From positions 434,001 through 498,000 of the forward strand of contig NZ_JADPMR010000004.1 of assembly GCF_015686695.1 (NCBI RefSeq): DNA of 64,000 nt, written 5' to 3'. Made by a program: the position numbers and the translations under genes. A model generated the notes under the pieces. The model worked only from the letters and a program-made list of their open reading frames with translations. It made no database searches and was not told where the DNA came from. This DNA is from Vibrio nitrifigilis. GTDB lineage: Bacteria; Pseudomonadota; Gammaproteobacteria; Enterobacterales; Vibrionaceae. Position 1 is the first letter of the stretch; each line of letters starts with the position of its first letter. Of this stretch, positions 34,827 through 44,141 are shown in pieces.

Positions 34827-36551
34827 GTGTTACGAAAAACGAGTAAACCAGTGACCAGTTTTGTCGGGAAATCGATGTCATTTGTCATCATTTTGGGGCT
34901 ATCAATTATGGTTTATTCGGTCATCACTCTATCGTCTTCTTTAGATGACGCTCAGCTGATTAATCACTCAGGATCGATGAGGACACAAACCTATCGATTG
35001 GCCATGGATATCGCGCAAAATTCTGGCAAAACTCAGCAGCATATGCGTGAGTTCGAACGGATACTGTATAGCCCCGCAATGCGTAAATTAGACAGTTGGA
35101 CGATACCGAACGATATTCGTAATGATTATCACCGCCTCATTATCCAATGGAAGAGCTTAAAGAGCATGTTACAAGGTCACGAAAGAACGCAGTTTTTGGA
35201 TAATGTTGAACCATTTGTTCAGCAGTTGGATCGATTCGTTTTACAACTGCAAAATTACAATGAAATAAAACTTAAACGCTTAGCTTGGGTGGGTTTCATT
35301 TGCTTGGTGGGTATTTTACTTATTTCACTCTGGGTCGTGCGGTATATGGGTAAAAATGTCGTCGCCCCACTCGGACAGTTACTTAAGGCCAGTGAAGATA
35401 TTAAGTTTGGTTCTTTCAATATTAAGCTCAATACCGATTTACCGAATGAATTAGGGATTCTGGCAAAAACGTTCAATAGTATGGCCAGTGAATTAGGGAA
35501 GCTGTACCGCGGGTTGGAATTGGCCGTTGATGAAAAAACCAGACGCTTAAGGCAAGCAAATCAATCGCTTCAAGTGCTGTATCAATCATCGCAAGAGCTG
35601 TCGGCTTCGAGAATTAAACTTGATAACTTTCAAGCAATGCTACATCACTTCACTACTTTAGAAGGGGTTATTTCGGCAGAGCTAGAGGTGGTAGATACTG
35701 GCGGGAATAGCCTGACATTACAAGATGGTTTGACTTGTCAAAAGTTCCCTCATGAACAAGAGCTGACAGTCGATGGCGAAATAATTGGCTATTTACGTTG
35801 GAAAGAAGGGCTGCCATGTCCCGAACGTTCTTTTATCAATAGTTTCAGCCGAATTTTTGGGCGAGCTATTTACTATAATCGTGCTCAAAAACAAGCTGAT
35901 CAACTGCTATTACTTGAAGAGAGGGCAACGATTGCCCGTGAGTTACATGATTCACTCGCTCAGTCTTTGTCTTATTTGAAGATCCAGATGACGTTATTAA
36001 AGCGCATCATGAGTCAGGTAGAGGATCAAGAGATTCAAGATAAAACATCCCCAGTGATGTCAGAATTAGATACGGGGCTTTCAAGCGCTTATAAGCAGCT
36101 TAGAGAATTGTTAACCACGTTCCGTTTAACGCTCAAAGAAAGCAATTTCGGTGAAGCGCTCAAGGAAATGGTCGAGCAGTTAGATTCGCAGACAGACGCA
36201 GAAATTGTACTGATTAATCAGCTATCTTCGCTGGATATTGATGCTCACCGCCAAGTGCATATGATTCAGTTGCTGCGAGAAGCCGCGATTAACGCGATGA
36301 AACACTCACGATCAGACAAAATTGTTATTTACTGTGGGGAGCAAGATGGAACTGTGCTCGCTTATGTAGAAGATGATGGTATCGGTTTTTCTGAACCTGC
36401 ATCTAGAATAAACCATTATGGGATGAACATTATGTATGAGAGAGCGCAAAGGCTAGGAGGGCAGTTACAAATAGACTCACAGCCGAATGAAGGGTGTAAA
36501 GTCACGCTCACTTATCAATTAGAAAAGGAGAAAAACCTTGACCACGTATAA
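34827..36551 (+). CDS. narQ: Nitrate/nitrite sensor histidine kinase
   Basis: A 574-residue sensor kinase. N-terminal membrane helix (about 15-35), a periplasmic four-helix sensor whose P-box (QLINHSGSMRTQTYRLA, about 47-63) binds nitrate or nitrite, second helix (about 150-170), HAMP (172-225), a Cys-containing GAF-like central module (about 255-345), a HisKA_3 dimerisation region with the phospho-histidine in RELHDSLAQSLSYLKIQ, and a HATPase domain ending near residue 570. GTG start with GGAG upstream. It overlaps narP by 14 bases, so the two are co-translated. Confidence 0.93.
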   Translation: MLRKTSKPVTSFVGKSMSFVIILGLSIMVYSVITLSSSLDDAQLINHSGSMRTQTYRLAMDIAQNSGKTQQHMREFERILYSPAMRKLDSWTIPNDIRNDYHRLIIQWKSLKSMLQGHERTQFLDNVEPFVQQLDRFVLQLQNYNEIKLKRLAWVGFICLVGILLISLWVVRYMGKNVVAPLGQLLKASEDIKFGSFNIKLNTDLPNELGILAKTFNSMASELGKLYRGLELAVDEKTRRLRQANQSLQVLYQSSQELSASRIKLDNFQAMLHHFTTLEGVISAELEVVDTGGNSLTLQDGLTCQKFPHEQELTVDGEIIGYLRWKEGLPCPERSFINSFSRIFGRAIYYNRAQKQADQLLLLEERATIARELHDSLAQSLSYLKIQMTLLKRIMSQVEDQEIQDKTSPVMSELDTGLSSAYKQLRELLTTFRLTLKESNFGEALKEMVEQLDSQTDAEIVLINQLSSLDIDAHRQVHMIQLLREAAINAMKHSRSDKIVIYCGEQDGTVLAYVEDDGIGFSEPASRINHYGMNIMYERAQRLGGQLQIDSQPNEGCKVTLTYQLEKEKNLDHV

Positions 36552-37170
36552 AGTGATGCTCGTCGATGATCATCCACTCATGCGCCGAGGAATACAGCAA
36601 TTACTTAGTATAGATCCAGAATTTGAAGTGATTGCTGAGGCGAGTAGTGGTGGTGAAGCAATCGCGTTAGCGCGCAACGATGAACCGGATATGATTCTGC
36701 TCGATTTAAACATGAAGGGCATGTCGGGTTTAGATACACTCAAAGCGTTAAGAGCGGATGAGTGTAGTGCGACTATCGTTATTTTAACCGTATCGGACAA
36801 CGCCGGCGATATTGAAGCACTGATTAAAGCTGGGGCAGACGGTTATCTACTCAAAGATACTGAGCCTGAGCAGTTAATTGAGCTGCTAAAGGATGCGGTG
36901 ACCGGAACTAAGGCATATAGTGATGCTGTCTTGCGTTACTTAAGCCTGCGTCGCGATCGCCGTGATGTGTTTGATACGTTAACTGATCGTGAAGCACAAA
37001 TCCTAGGTGAGGTGGCGAAGGGCTTTCGTAACAAACAGATTGCTGACCGCTTATTTATTTCCGAATCCACGGTTAAAGTGCACATGAAAAGCTTGTTGAA
37101 AAAACTGCAGGTTCCATCGCGAACTGCAGCAACCGTGTTGTATCTAGAACGGTATGGTGACTTAAAGTAA
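36538..37170 (+). CDS. narP: Nitrate/nitrite response regulator
   Basis: A 210-residue response regulator of the NarL/FixJ class: receiver domain (about 4-120, phospho-aspartate in ILLDLNMKGMSG, conserved Lys in GYLLKDTEPEQ) and a LuxR-type helix-turn-helix (about 145-205, LTDREAQILGEVAKGFRNKQ then ISESTVKVHMKSL). The TTG start at 36538 is placed after AAAAGGAG and lies inside the end of narQ. It would control anaerobic respiratory genes elsewhere in the genome. Confidence 0.93.
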   Translation: MTTYKVMLVDDHPLMRRGIQQLLSIDPEFEVIAEASSGGEAIALARNDEPDMILLDLNMKGMSGLDTLKALRADECSATIVILTVSDNAGDIEALIKAGADGYLLKDTEPEQLIELLKDAVTGTKAYSDAVLRYLSLRRDRRDVFDTLTDREAQILGEVAKGFRNKQIADRLFISESTVKVHMKSLLKKLQVPSRTAATVLYLERYGDLK

Positions 37171-37493
37171 TTCATTCCATCCTATACGAAGTAATCTCAA
37201 GATGTAGGATTAAGATAAAGATAGTGGCTCTCTCCATAGGGATGTGGAGAGGGGCTATCTGTTATTTCCCTTAACAATGCAACAGCCTCTTATGTTGAGC
37301 TCTTATTCAACTGCACTCACTTTAGTTAAGTAAAATTACAATATATTAAACTGGTTTATTTAAATTTATTAGAATTAAAGACTTTTTATTTACCAGCAAG
37401 TCGGATTCTTCGTCGGATATTTTGCATTTTAGAGTTTATTTAATAATATGGACAAGGACTTAAATCCTTACAGGACGTTATAAGGACTAATAA
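37171..37493. other. Intergenic region with one hairpin
   Basis: About 320 bases after narP. A terminator-like imperfect hairpin (CTCTCCA / TGGAGAG, about 37232-37252) with flanking GATAG/CTATC pairs lies at 37218-37261. Nothing else recognised. Confidence 0.5.
37218..37263 (+). terminator. Probable terminator after narP
   Basis: GATAG...CTCTCCA on the left pairs with TGGAGAG...CTATC on the right (imperfect), followed by TGTTATTT. About 50 bases after the narP stop. Confidence 0.55.
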
Positions 37494-38024
37494 ATGGAAA
37501 TTAGAGCCGCGGAATACCGCGATTATGAAAATATCGCTAAGCTCCATGCGTTGAGCTGGCGTACCCATTACCATGGTATTTTGGGTGAAGAGTATCTTGA
37601 AAACGAAGTGTTAGAAGATCGCCTCCTTATCTGGCAGACTCGCCTAACCAATCCCCCTTTTAACCAGCATATTGTTCTGATTGAAGAACAAGATGAACTT
37701 CTTGGCTTTATCTGCGTGTTTGGTAATCATGATTTTGATAAAGGAACCATCATTGAATCGCTGCATGTTGCGCCAAAGCATCGTGGTAAGGGGTTAGGTA
37801 AATTGCTGATCCAAGAAGCACTAAAATGGGTTGATCACTATTTTGCTGATTCTGGTGTGTATATCGAAGTGATGGAAGAAAACCATCAAGCGGTTGATTT
37901 TTATGATCACATTGGTGGAATTCACCAGCTAGAGCGAGCATGGAAAGCACCATGTGGCCATACTATTCCAGAGTTTATTTATACCTGGGAAACGCCCAAA
38001 CAACTTGCTGAAGCTGTGCATTGA
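37494..38024 (+). CDS. GNAT family N-acetyltransferase
   Basis: A 176-residue acetyltransferase with the GNAT acetyl-CoA loop in APKHRGKGLGKLLIQEALKW and the C-terminal ENHQAVDFYDHIGG segment. N-terminal IRAAEYRDYENIAKLHALSW is typical. Acceptor unknown. It runs into the next gene's upstream region; a strong hairpin 24 bases after its stop ends the transcript. Confidence 0.9.
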   Translation: MEIRAAEYRDYENIAKLHALSWRTHYHGILGEEYLENEVLEDRLLIWQTRLTNPPFNQHIVLIEEQDELLGFICVFGNHDFDKGTIIESLHVAPKHRGKGLGKLLIQEALKWVDHYFADSGVYIEVMEENHQAVDFYDHIGGIHQLERAWKAPCGHTIPEFIYTWETPKQLAEAVH

Positions 38025-38047
38025 TTCTCATCAACGGCTATTGTAAG

Positions 38048-38085
38048 AACACCCATATCTTTGAAAGGTATGGGTGTTTCTGTAT
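38048..38085 (+). terminator. Stem-loop after the GNAT gene
   Basis: Perfect ten-base stem AACACCCATA (38048-38057) / TATGGGTGTT (38069-38078). The T run is short, and the next gene's ribosome site follows closely, so it may also act in the leader of the HAD gene. Confidence 0.6.
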
Positions 38086-38101
38086 GATGGGTAAGGAATA
38101 C

Positions 38102-38731
38102 ATGACAAGGGAAACAGTGGCAACGATGAATATTGATTTTGAACGTTACAAAGGCTTAATTTTCGATATGGATGGTACCTTGCTTGATACAATGCCAAAC
38201 CATGTCGCTTCATGGAAATTAGCCGCAGAGCATTTCGATTTCCCTTTTGATGGACCTTGGTTAAATAGTATGGGCGGGATGCCGAGTGTTAAAATTGTCC
38301 CGAAAATTAATGAGCGTTATGGCAAGCAGTTTGATTCCAAAGCTGTCGCTGATTATAAAATGGAACGCTATGCAGAAATGCAACATCAAGTCACTTTGAT
38401 TGCGGATACTAATGATGTGTTAAACCGTTACTTGGGTAAAAAGAAAATCGCGGTCGGCACAGGAAGCCAGCGTGATAGTGCCACTAGATTACTAACCCAA
38501 GCCGGTATTTGGGACAAAGTCGATACGTTAGTCAGTGCGACCGACGTAAGCCACCATAAACCCCATCCAGAGACGTTTCTGACCGCGTGTGATGAGCTTG
38601 GTTTATCATCTAATGATTGTGTTGTGTTTGAAGATACCCTATTGGGGATGCAAGCCGCTCATGCTGGTGGTATGGATTGTGTGTTAGTCACCGCGCAAGG
38701 GTTAGAGTTTCATCCTGTCTCAATACCTTAA
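38102..38731 (+). CDS. HAD-superfamily phosphatase, YqaB/beta-phosphoglucomutase-like
   Basis: About 209 residues. Motif I is IFDMDGTLLDTMPNHV, motif II AVGTGSQRDSATR, motif III lysine in DVSHHKPHPETFL, and motif IV FEDTLLGMQAAHAGG. This matches the YqaB (fructose-1-phosphate/6-phosphogluconate phosphatase) group within the beta-PGM-like family. The ATG at 38102 follows TAAGGA, so the longer frame from 38021, which covers the stem-loop, is rejected. Confidence 0.9.
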   Translation: MTRETVATMNIDFERYKGLIFDMDGTLLDTMPNHVASWKLAAEHFDFPFDGPWLNSMGGMPSVKIVPKINERYGKQFDSKAVADYKMERYAEMQHQVTLIADTNDVLNRYLGKKKIAVGTGSQRDSATRLLTQAGIWDKVDTLVSATDVSHHKPHPETFLTACDELGLSSNDCVVFEDTLLGMQAAHAGGMDCVLVTAQGLEFHPVSIP

Positions 38732-38768
38732 TCTTTTCGCTGAGCGTGCCGATACAGTTTTTAGTACG

Positions 38769-38794
38769 AAAAAGGGAGCATTTGCTCCCTTTTT
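38769..38794. terminator. Bidirectional terminator
   Basis: AAAAAGGGAGC / GCTCCCTTTTT stem with a four-base loop between the convergent HAD and FKBP genes. Confidence 0.9.
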
Positions 38795-38810
38795 GTCATT
38801 CGTGTTGTGC

Positions 38811-39287
38811 TTACTTTTGAATTGCCAACAGTTCGACGTCAAAAATAAGGGTTGATGACGGTGGAATAGGGCCTGTGCCACTTTTTCCATAAGCAAGCGT
38901 ACTTGGAATATAAAACCGCGCTTTTTCACCCACAACCATCAGTTGTAGTCCTTCTTGCCAACCTTTAATAACCTGTTTCACGCCGAATACGATCGGTTCG
39001 TTACGCTTATAAGAGCTATCAAATACGGTGCCGTCGATTAATCGGCCCTCATAATGCACCTTAACTTTATCACTTGCTGTCGGGTGAATATCCCCAGTCC
39101 CTGGTTCTAAAATTTCATACTGTAATCCGCTTTGGGTCGTATGAATTCCTGCTTTGTGCTGATTTTCGGCAAGGAATGCTTGGCCTTTTGCGAAGTTGAC
39201 TTCCGCTAATTTATGATTGTTCCATGTACGGTAAATAAAAAAGCCCGCAAGAATGAGAACGATTAAGGGCAACACAATTTTAGACAT
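38811..39287 (-). CDS. FKBP-type peptidyl-prolyl cis-trans isomerase
   Basis: About 158 residues: an N-terminal hydrophobic anchor (MSKIVLPLIVLILAGFFIY), a short linker with AFLAENQHKAGIHTTQSGLQ and an FKBP domain (about 60-155) with the hallmark VKVHYEGRLIDGTVFDSSYKR, GVKQVIKGWQEGLQLM and RFYIPSTLAYGKSGTGPIPP. It would fold proline-containing proteins at the membrane, probably on the periplasmic side. The ATG at 39287 is preferred over 39329 because the hydrophobic anchor begins there. Confidence 0.93.
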   Translation of the reverse strand: MSKIVLPLIVLILAGFFIYRTWNNHKLAEVNFAKGQAFLAENQHKAGIHTTQSGLQYEILEPGTGDIHPTASDKVKVHYEGRLIDGTVFDSSYKRNEPIVFGVKQVIKGWQEGLQLMVVGEKARFYIPSTLAYGKSGTGPIPPSSTLIFDVELLAIQK

Positions 39288-39624
39288 AAAGTAATACTCA
39301 AATTTGTTAAGAGGTTCTCTTAGCGACATATATCAATACTGAATTATTCGCAAGAAGCCATAAACTTGGCTAAATTTTGGATAGCAGTTTAGCGATTGAC
39401 GAGAAGATGTAAAGCGACCTATGTGGTTCAATATCCCAATCACAAACAATCGTGATCATTACCCCCTATAAAAGCGTCAGATTGAAGGTAATGAAAATGG
39501 TGTTACGTGAAAGAGGGGACGGGGAATTAATTCAAGATGATTAGGGTAAGGTAATAATTTTTCGTAAAGTTTTCTAAATTTGGCCGATATAAATTAAGTA
39601 ATCCATCAATGAGTGGCGAGTTTG

Positions 39625-40251
39625 ATGAAGTATTTATTTCTTTTATTGTCTGTAATCCTAAGTGGCTGTAGCTCTTTGGGCATGGATAATTTTGATTCTT
39701 TGACCAAAATGATGAGCGGGAGCAAATTGGATGTGGCCCCTAAAGATGCTTCTGCTGTGCGTAATCCTGATTGGGGGACACCGCCAGTCTCACAGCAACA
39801 AGTGACTCGCCCTGTGGTTGTAACAAACTACAGTAAATTAATTCGATTTCTGCAGCAAAACCATATTGATTACAAAGTGATACCTGGTAAATACATGATG
39901 GTATATATCGAAGATACCATCCACTTTAAAATTAACTCGGATAAGGTACTGCCAAGATCGTATCCATGGATGCAGAACCTCAGTTATTTTCTTGCTCATA
40001 ATCCAGCCATTACCGTGGTTGTGAATGGTCATACCGATACGACCGGAACTTACGCGTTAAATGATAATTTATCTGAACGTCGTGCGAAAAGTATTCAACG
40101 TATGCTGCGCCAAATGCAAGTGCCTAAAGAATCAATCTATACGCGTGGTTATGGCGAATATATTCCTGAATGCACCAATCTAACTCGCAGCGGACGACAG
40201 TGTAATCGCCGCGTCGAATTACTCTTTATTGTCGATGGCACAGCGTCTTAG
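39625..40251 (+). CDS. OmpA-family lipoprotein
   Basis: About 208 residues: lipoprotein signal with lipobox LSGC (VILSGCSSLG), a variable linker and a C-terminal OmpA peptidoglycan-binding domain (about 95-205) with the NGHTDTTGTYALNDNLSERR motif and YGEYIPECTNLTRSGRQCNR. It is probably an outer-membrane lipoprotein tethered to peptidoglycan, like Pal. The extra cysteine pair in PECTN and RQCNR may form a disulfide. ATG at 39625 chosen because the signal starts there. Confidence 0.9.
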   Translation: MKYLFLLLSVILSGCSSLGMDNFDSLTKMMSGSKLDVAPKDASAVRNPDWGTPPVSQQQVTRPVVVTNYSKLIRFLQQNHIDYKVIPGKYMMVYIEDTIHFKINSDKVLPRSYPWMQNLSYFLAHNPAITVVVNGHTDTTGTYALNDNLSERRAKSIQRMLRQMQVPKESIYTRGYGEYIPECTNLTRSGRQCNRRVELLFIVDGTAS

Positions 40252-40271
40252 ATAATTTGGTTCCCTATTAG

Positions 40272-40298
40272 AAAATCTCGCAATAGGCGAGATTTTTT
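40272..40298 (+). terminator. Rho-independent terminator
   Basis: AAATCTCGC / GCGAGATTT stem, five-base loop, followed by TTTTG; 20 bases after the lipoprotein stop. Confidence 0.9.
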
Positions 40299-40369
40299 GT
40301 TTTTGGGTATTGGTTAGCGCGTAAAAGTGTGGGGATGTTTCCATCTTTTATCTGCAATAAAAAGCAGTC

Positions 40370-40406
40370 TGTCAATTGACATTTCTCTGTCAAAACTCTC
40401 TTAATA
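40370..40406 (+). promoter_or_regulatory. Predicted promoter with palindromic operator-like site
   Basis: The 12-base palindrome TGTCAATTGACA (40370-40381) contains a perfect TTGACA -35 hexamer (40376-40381). CTTAAT (40400-40405) lies 18 bases on as a possible -10. The start point would fall at the beginning of the TTAG microsatellite. A regulator binding the palindrome would block the -35. Confidence 0.5.
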
Positions 40407-40450
<44 letters not shown>

Positions 40451-40497
40451 AGCGAATTGTTATTGCGGACATTCGCAGAGACTCGCTCGATGAAACC

Positions 40498-40529
40498 AAG
40501 CCGGTGACTTTGGCTGAAGCCACCGGCTT
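40498..40529 (+). terminator. Hairpin in the leader of the YaaW-like gene
   Basis: AAGCCGGTG (40498-40506) and CACCGGCTT (40521-40529) form a perfect nine-base stem, followed by GTTATC. It sits between the TTAG tract and the ribosome site of the gene and could act as an attenuator. Confidence 0.65.
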
Positions 40530-40581
40530 GTTATCAAGTTGGTTTGTTTCATTGTGCGATACAAATTGGAGAACAAAAATA

Positions 40582-41337
40582 ATGGCATATCGTTTCGATG
40601 CGGATTTGGAGTTTTTAGGTCAACTGTCTTCGGATGATCTGGAAGACTTAGTTTATAGTTTAACTCACGACAATGACGGACAACCGCGTTGGACAGAGGA
40701 GTTAACAAAATCAGTAGGGTATAACCGTCATCATCCTGATCACGCCAAATATTGGGAAGATATCGCAGCAGAAATTCAAACTTATGGCGCGAATACCGTC
40801 GCTACTTTTTTCCGTGGTGGAAAAGGTGTGGAATATAAAGAAATTCTGGTTGATGTGTGCAGTAAGCTAAAAGTTAATTTCAATAAAGAACAAGATGTTG
40901 AAATGATTGAAACTCATCTTCTTATGAAAATATTAGAAGATGCTCTGGATAATATGGACGATGAAGAGCTACGTGATTTTGCTCAGGCTGCTGGTGTAGA
41001 AAATACCAGTGTCGTCACCAAACAAACCGTGTTAATGGCGTTTCAAGCGGCATTCAAAATCGGTGGGTTTAAGTCATACCAACTGACTTTAGTCATTGTT
41101 AATGCAGTGATCAAAGCGCTGATTGGTCGCGGCCTGTCATTTGCTGGCAACGTCGCATTAACTCGTGCCATGAGTATTTTAGCTGGGCCTGTTGGTTGGG
41201 CTATTTCTGGCGCATGGACAGCGGTTGATCTCGCTGGAGCGGCATATCGTGTGACCATTCCGGCAGTGATTCAAGTAGCGGTATTACGTCAGAAATATCG
41301 TTTTGAGCAGCCTGTTAAAGAAGCAAAAGCGAGTTAA
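40582..41337 (+). CDS. YaaW/UPF0174 family protein
   Basis: A 251-residue protein of the YaaW (UPF0174) family: N-terminal DUF3944-like MAYRFDADLEFLGQLSSDDL, a long helical middle (YWEDIAAEIQTYGANTVATFFR then FRGGKGVEYKEILVDVCSKL) and a hydrophobic C-terminal part with LIGRGLSFAGNVALTRAMSI and ILAGPVGWAISGAWTAVDLA. Family function is not established; E. coli YaaW is about 237 residues. GGAG precedes the ATG at 40582; the longer frame from 40504 covers a hairpin. A TTAG microsatellite lies upstream. Confidence 0.9.
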   Translation: MAYRFDADLEFLGQLSSDDLEDLVYSLTHDNDGQPRWTEELTKSVGYNRHHPDHAKYWEDIAAEIQTYGANTVATFFRGGKGVEYKEILVDVCSKLKVNFNKEQDVEMIETHLLMKILEDALDNMDDEELRDFAQAAGVENTSVVTKQTVLMAFQAAFKIGGFKSYQLTLVIVNAVIKALIGRGLSFAGNVALTRAMSILAGPVGWAISGAWTAVDLAGAAYRVTIPAVIQVAVLRQKYRFEQPVKEAKAS

Positions 41338-41382
41338 ATACAATGCGCGGAAGATGAATAACATCTTCCGCGATTTGACGTA

Positions 41383-42906
41383 TTACTCTGGTTTAGGGAA
41401 GCGTGATTTTGCTTCAAGATCATCTAAGTCTATGTGATTACGCATATACATGTTACTGCTATCAAATATAGGTTGGTGATCCCATGCCAGTCTTTTCCCT
41501 TTATTGAGTGCTTCAACAACCAATCGGCGTCGGCGTTGGCTCACTAATACATCTTGGGTGAGTTTCTCTGAGTCCCAGCGCTGAAGTGCTTCGGTTCTAA
41601 ATGATTGTGCAATATCAGCAAATTCTGGTTGATTTGCGAGGTTACACAATTCAAATGGGTCGTTATTTAAATCAAATAATTGGTCTGGGTCTAGGGGACA
41701 ATGTATGTATTTGTACTGAGAGCGGCGGATCATATAGATTGGTGCTAATGCTCCCTCACCAAAATATTCCCCGATTACTTCATCGTGTTTTTCACCTTGC
41801 CCCGTTAAGTGCGGCATTAGGCTGCGTCCTTGAATCGGCATCGCATAGTCTTGAACTTGGGACCCTGTTGCCAGCTCGGTAAACGTAGGCAATAAATCCA
41901 TCGTAGACACTGACTCTTTGACCCGTTTAGGGGAAAATGTGTTGGGTGCATACACGATCATAGGAACCCTTGCTGATCCCTCGAAAAAGGACATTTTATA
42001 CCAGAGGTTGCGTTCACCCAGCATATCGCCGTGGTCACCGGAAAATACCACAATGGTGTTGTCATCTAATCCAGATTGTTTCAATGCTGCTAGTAGGCGT
42101 CCAATTTGATCATCGACATAGCTAATGGCCCCATAGTAGGCTCGTCGAGCACGGCGAATATCATCATCTTCAATAGGTTGATCGTAATAAGCGTATACAT
42201 CTTGTAAACGGAGTGAATGCGGATCTTGTTCTTCTTTGCTCAAGCGAACTTTAGGCAAATCGATATCGTTTTCATCGTAACGTTGCCAATACTCTTCTAA
42301 TATTGTGTAGGGATCATGCGGGTGTGTCATCGATACGGTAAGACAAAATGGGCGCTCCTGTTTGCCACGCACATAATTATATATATAGCGTTCAGCATGG
42401 AAAACAACCTCATCGTCAAAATCGAGCTGGTTACTGCGTACACATGGCCCTGCTTGAGTAACTGAAGACATATTGTGGTACCAAGTTGGACGTTCTTCTG
42501 GTTTATCCCAGTTAGGAAACCAGCCATAATCGGCAGGATAAATGTCAGTCGTTAACCGCTCTTCAAAACCATGCAATTGCTCTGGACCACAAAAGTGCAT
42601 TTTTCCCGAAAGCGCTGTTTGATAATTTTGTCGGCGTAAATAATGGGCAAATGTAGGAATATCCGCTGGAAAATCTGCGGCATTGTCATAAGCTCCTATT
42701 ATGCTAGGAAGCTGTCCTGTCATGAGTACATAACGGGATGGCGCGCATAGAGGGCTGTTACAATAGGCTGAATCAAATACGACCCCATTATTTGCCAGAT
42801 GGGTCAAGTTAGGTGCTTTTACTACAGAGTTACCGTAACAGGGAAGCGCATTGACTGACATTTGATCAGCCATAATAAATAAAATGTTAGGTTGTTGGGT
42901 CGACAT
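41383..42906 (-). CDS. betC: Choline-sulfatase
   Basis: A 507-residue type I sulfatase that releases choline and sulfate from choline-O-sulfate. The modified cysteine (formylglycine) lies in NSPLCAPSRYVLMTG (C-x-P-S-R), the metal-binding aspartate in QPNILFIMADQM and DHGDMLGERNLWYK; the choline-sulfatase C-terminal region (QRRRRLVVEALNKGKRLAWD) is recognisable. TAGGAG lies before the ATG. The regulator at 43058 is divergent, but betaine synthesis genes are not adjacent. Confidence 0.93.
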   Translation of the reverse strand: MSTQQPNILFIMADQMSVNALPCYGNSVVKAPNLTHLANNGVVFDSAYCNSPLCAPSRYVLMTGQLPSIIGAYDNAADFPADIPTFAHYLRRQNYQTALSGKMHFCGPEQLHGFEERLTTDIYPADYGWFPNWDKPEERPTWYHNMSSVTQAGPCVRSNQLDFDDEVVFHAERYIYNYVRGKQERPFCLTVSMTHPHDPYTILEEYWQRYDENDIDLPKVRLSKEEQDPHSLRLQDVYAYYDQPIEDDDIRRARRAYYGAISYVDDQIGRLLAALKQSGLDDNTIVVFSGDHGDMLGERNLWYKMSFFEGSARVPMIVYAPNTFSPKRVKESVSTMDLLPTFTELATGSQVQDYAMPIQGRSLMPHLTGQGEKHDEVIGEYFGEGALAPIYMIRRSQYKYIHCPLDPDQLFDLNNDPFELCNLANQPEFADIAQSFRTEALQRWDSEKLTQDVLVSQRRRRLVVEALNKGKRLAWDHQPIFDSSNMYMRNHIDLDDLEAKSRFPKPE

Positions 42907-43057
42907 CGAATTCTCCTATTTATATTTAACAAGTTCTCCAGAGAAACAAGCGTTGTTTATTCAACTAAAGATGTGTCAAGCCGCATTACCTTGCATGGAA
43001 TTTTTAGCGCTGTAAACTGAGTGAAAACTTATATCATAGATTAGAAAATCTTATACC

Positions 43058-43966
43058 ATGAGTAATGAAAAGATAAACTTTAAGACGTTAATCGCTTTTG
43101 AAGCATCAGCTAGGCTTCTAAGTTTTACTGGGGCCGCTAGAGAATTGGGGACAACTCAACCTGCTGTAAGCCAACAAATCAGTAGTTTAGAACAGGAACT
43201 CGGTACCGCGCTTTTTCGCAGAATATACCGGGGAGTGGAGTTGACTGATGAAGGGCATATGTTGTTTGTCACTACGCAAACGAGCCTACAAGATATCACT
43301 GCAGTCATTCAAAAAATTAAACAACGCAACCAAAGTCAGCGTATTACTTTTGCCACTGATTTTGCCTTGGCGGCATATTGGTTGGTTCCAACCATAACTC
43401 GTTTTCGTCAAGCGTTTCCCCATATTGATATTCGCCTCGAAACGGCACAGTCTTCATCGCGCGTAATTGATGCCGAAACGGATATTGCGATTCTTTTTGG
43501 TGATGGACATTTTCAGGGGTGTCATTCTGAACTTCTGTTTACCGAGCAAGTTTGCCCTGTTTATAGTCCTTTACTCGTTGGTTCAAATTCGCGTTTGACG
43601 ACATTAGAAGCTATCTGCGAGCAACCCTTGCTACGTCTAAATTCTGATAACAAAGAGGCTTGGATTGAGTGGGAGTCCTTGTTTGACTATTTTTCTACTA
43701 CTTGGCAACCACCGGAGGTTTCCATTGAATTCGATAATTATACGTTATTGGTGCAAGCGGCGTTAAGTGGGCAGGGAGTCGCGTTGGGTTGGACCCCATT
43801 ATTAGATGAATTCATCCAGCGAGGTGCCCTTATTGCAGAAAAGCAATTCACTGCACGAACCTCACAAGGTTATTACTTAGTGATTCCGGATAAACAAAAA
43901 CCCACTGCTGAGGTGAGGCTATTTATCGATTGGTTAAAACGGGAAAGAAATAAAGTCAGTATATAA
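43058..43966 (+). CDS. LysR family regulator, choline-sulfate utilisation type
   Basis: A 302-residue LysR regulator of the GcvA-like type: DNA-binding domain (about 8-66, TGAARELGTTQPAVSQQISS) and substrate domain (about 90-295). It is divergent from betC with 151 bp between. Divergent LysR genes beside betC are known as choline-sulfate-responsive activators, so the most likely target is betC. Confidence 0.9.
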   Translation: MSNEKINFKTLIAFEASARLLSFTGAARELGTTQPAVSQQISSLEQELGTALFRRIYRGVELTDEGHMLFVTTQTSLQDITAVIQKIKQRNQSQRITFATDFALAAYWLVPTITRFRQAFPHIDIRLETAQSSSRVIDAETDIAILFGDGHFQGCHSELLFTEQVCPVYSPLLVGSNSRLTTLEAICEQPLLRLNSDNKEAWIEWESLFDYFSTTWQPPEVSIEFDNYTLLVQAALSGQGVALGWTPLLDEFIQRGALIAEKQFTARTSQGYYLVIPDKQKPTAEVRLFIDWLKRERNKVSI

Positions 43967-44141
43967 AATATTTACCTACGTTACTTCAAGATGCTGTTTC
44001 AGCGATTTTTTAATCTACGACCATGATATGACTAGTAATTATTCAATTATTTTAATATGTTATGGTAAGTTTTTTACCTGAACTGATAGTCGTTTTTAAA
44101 GTCAGCTAACTCGTTAGCTAATGCATGGATTAAACATAACA

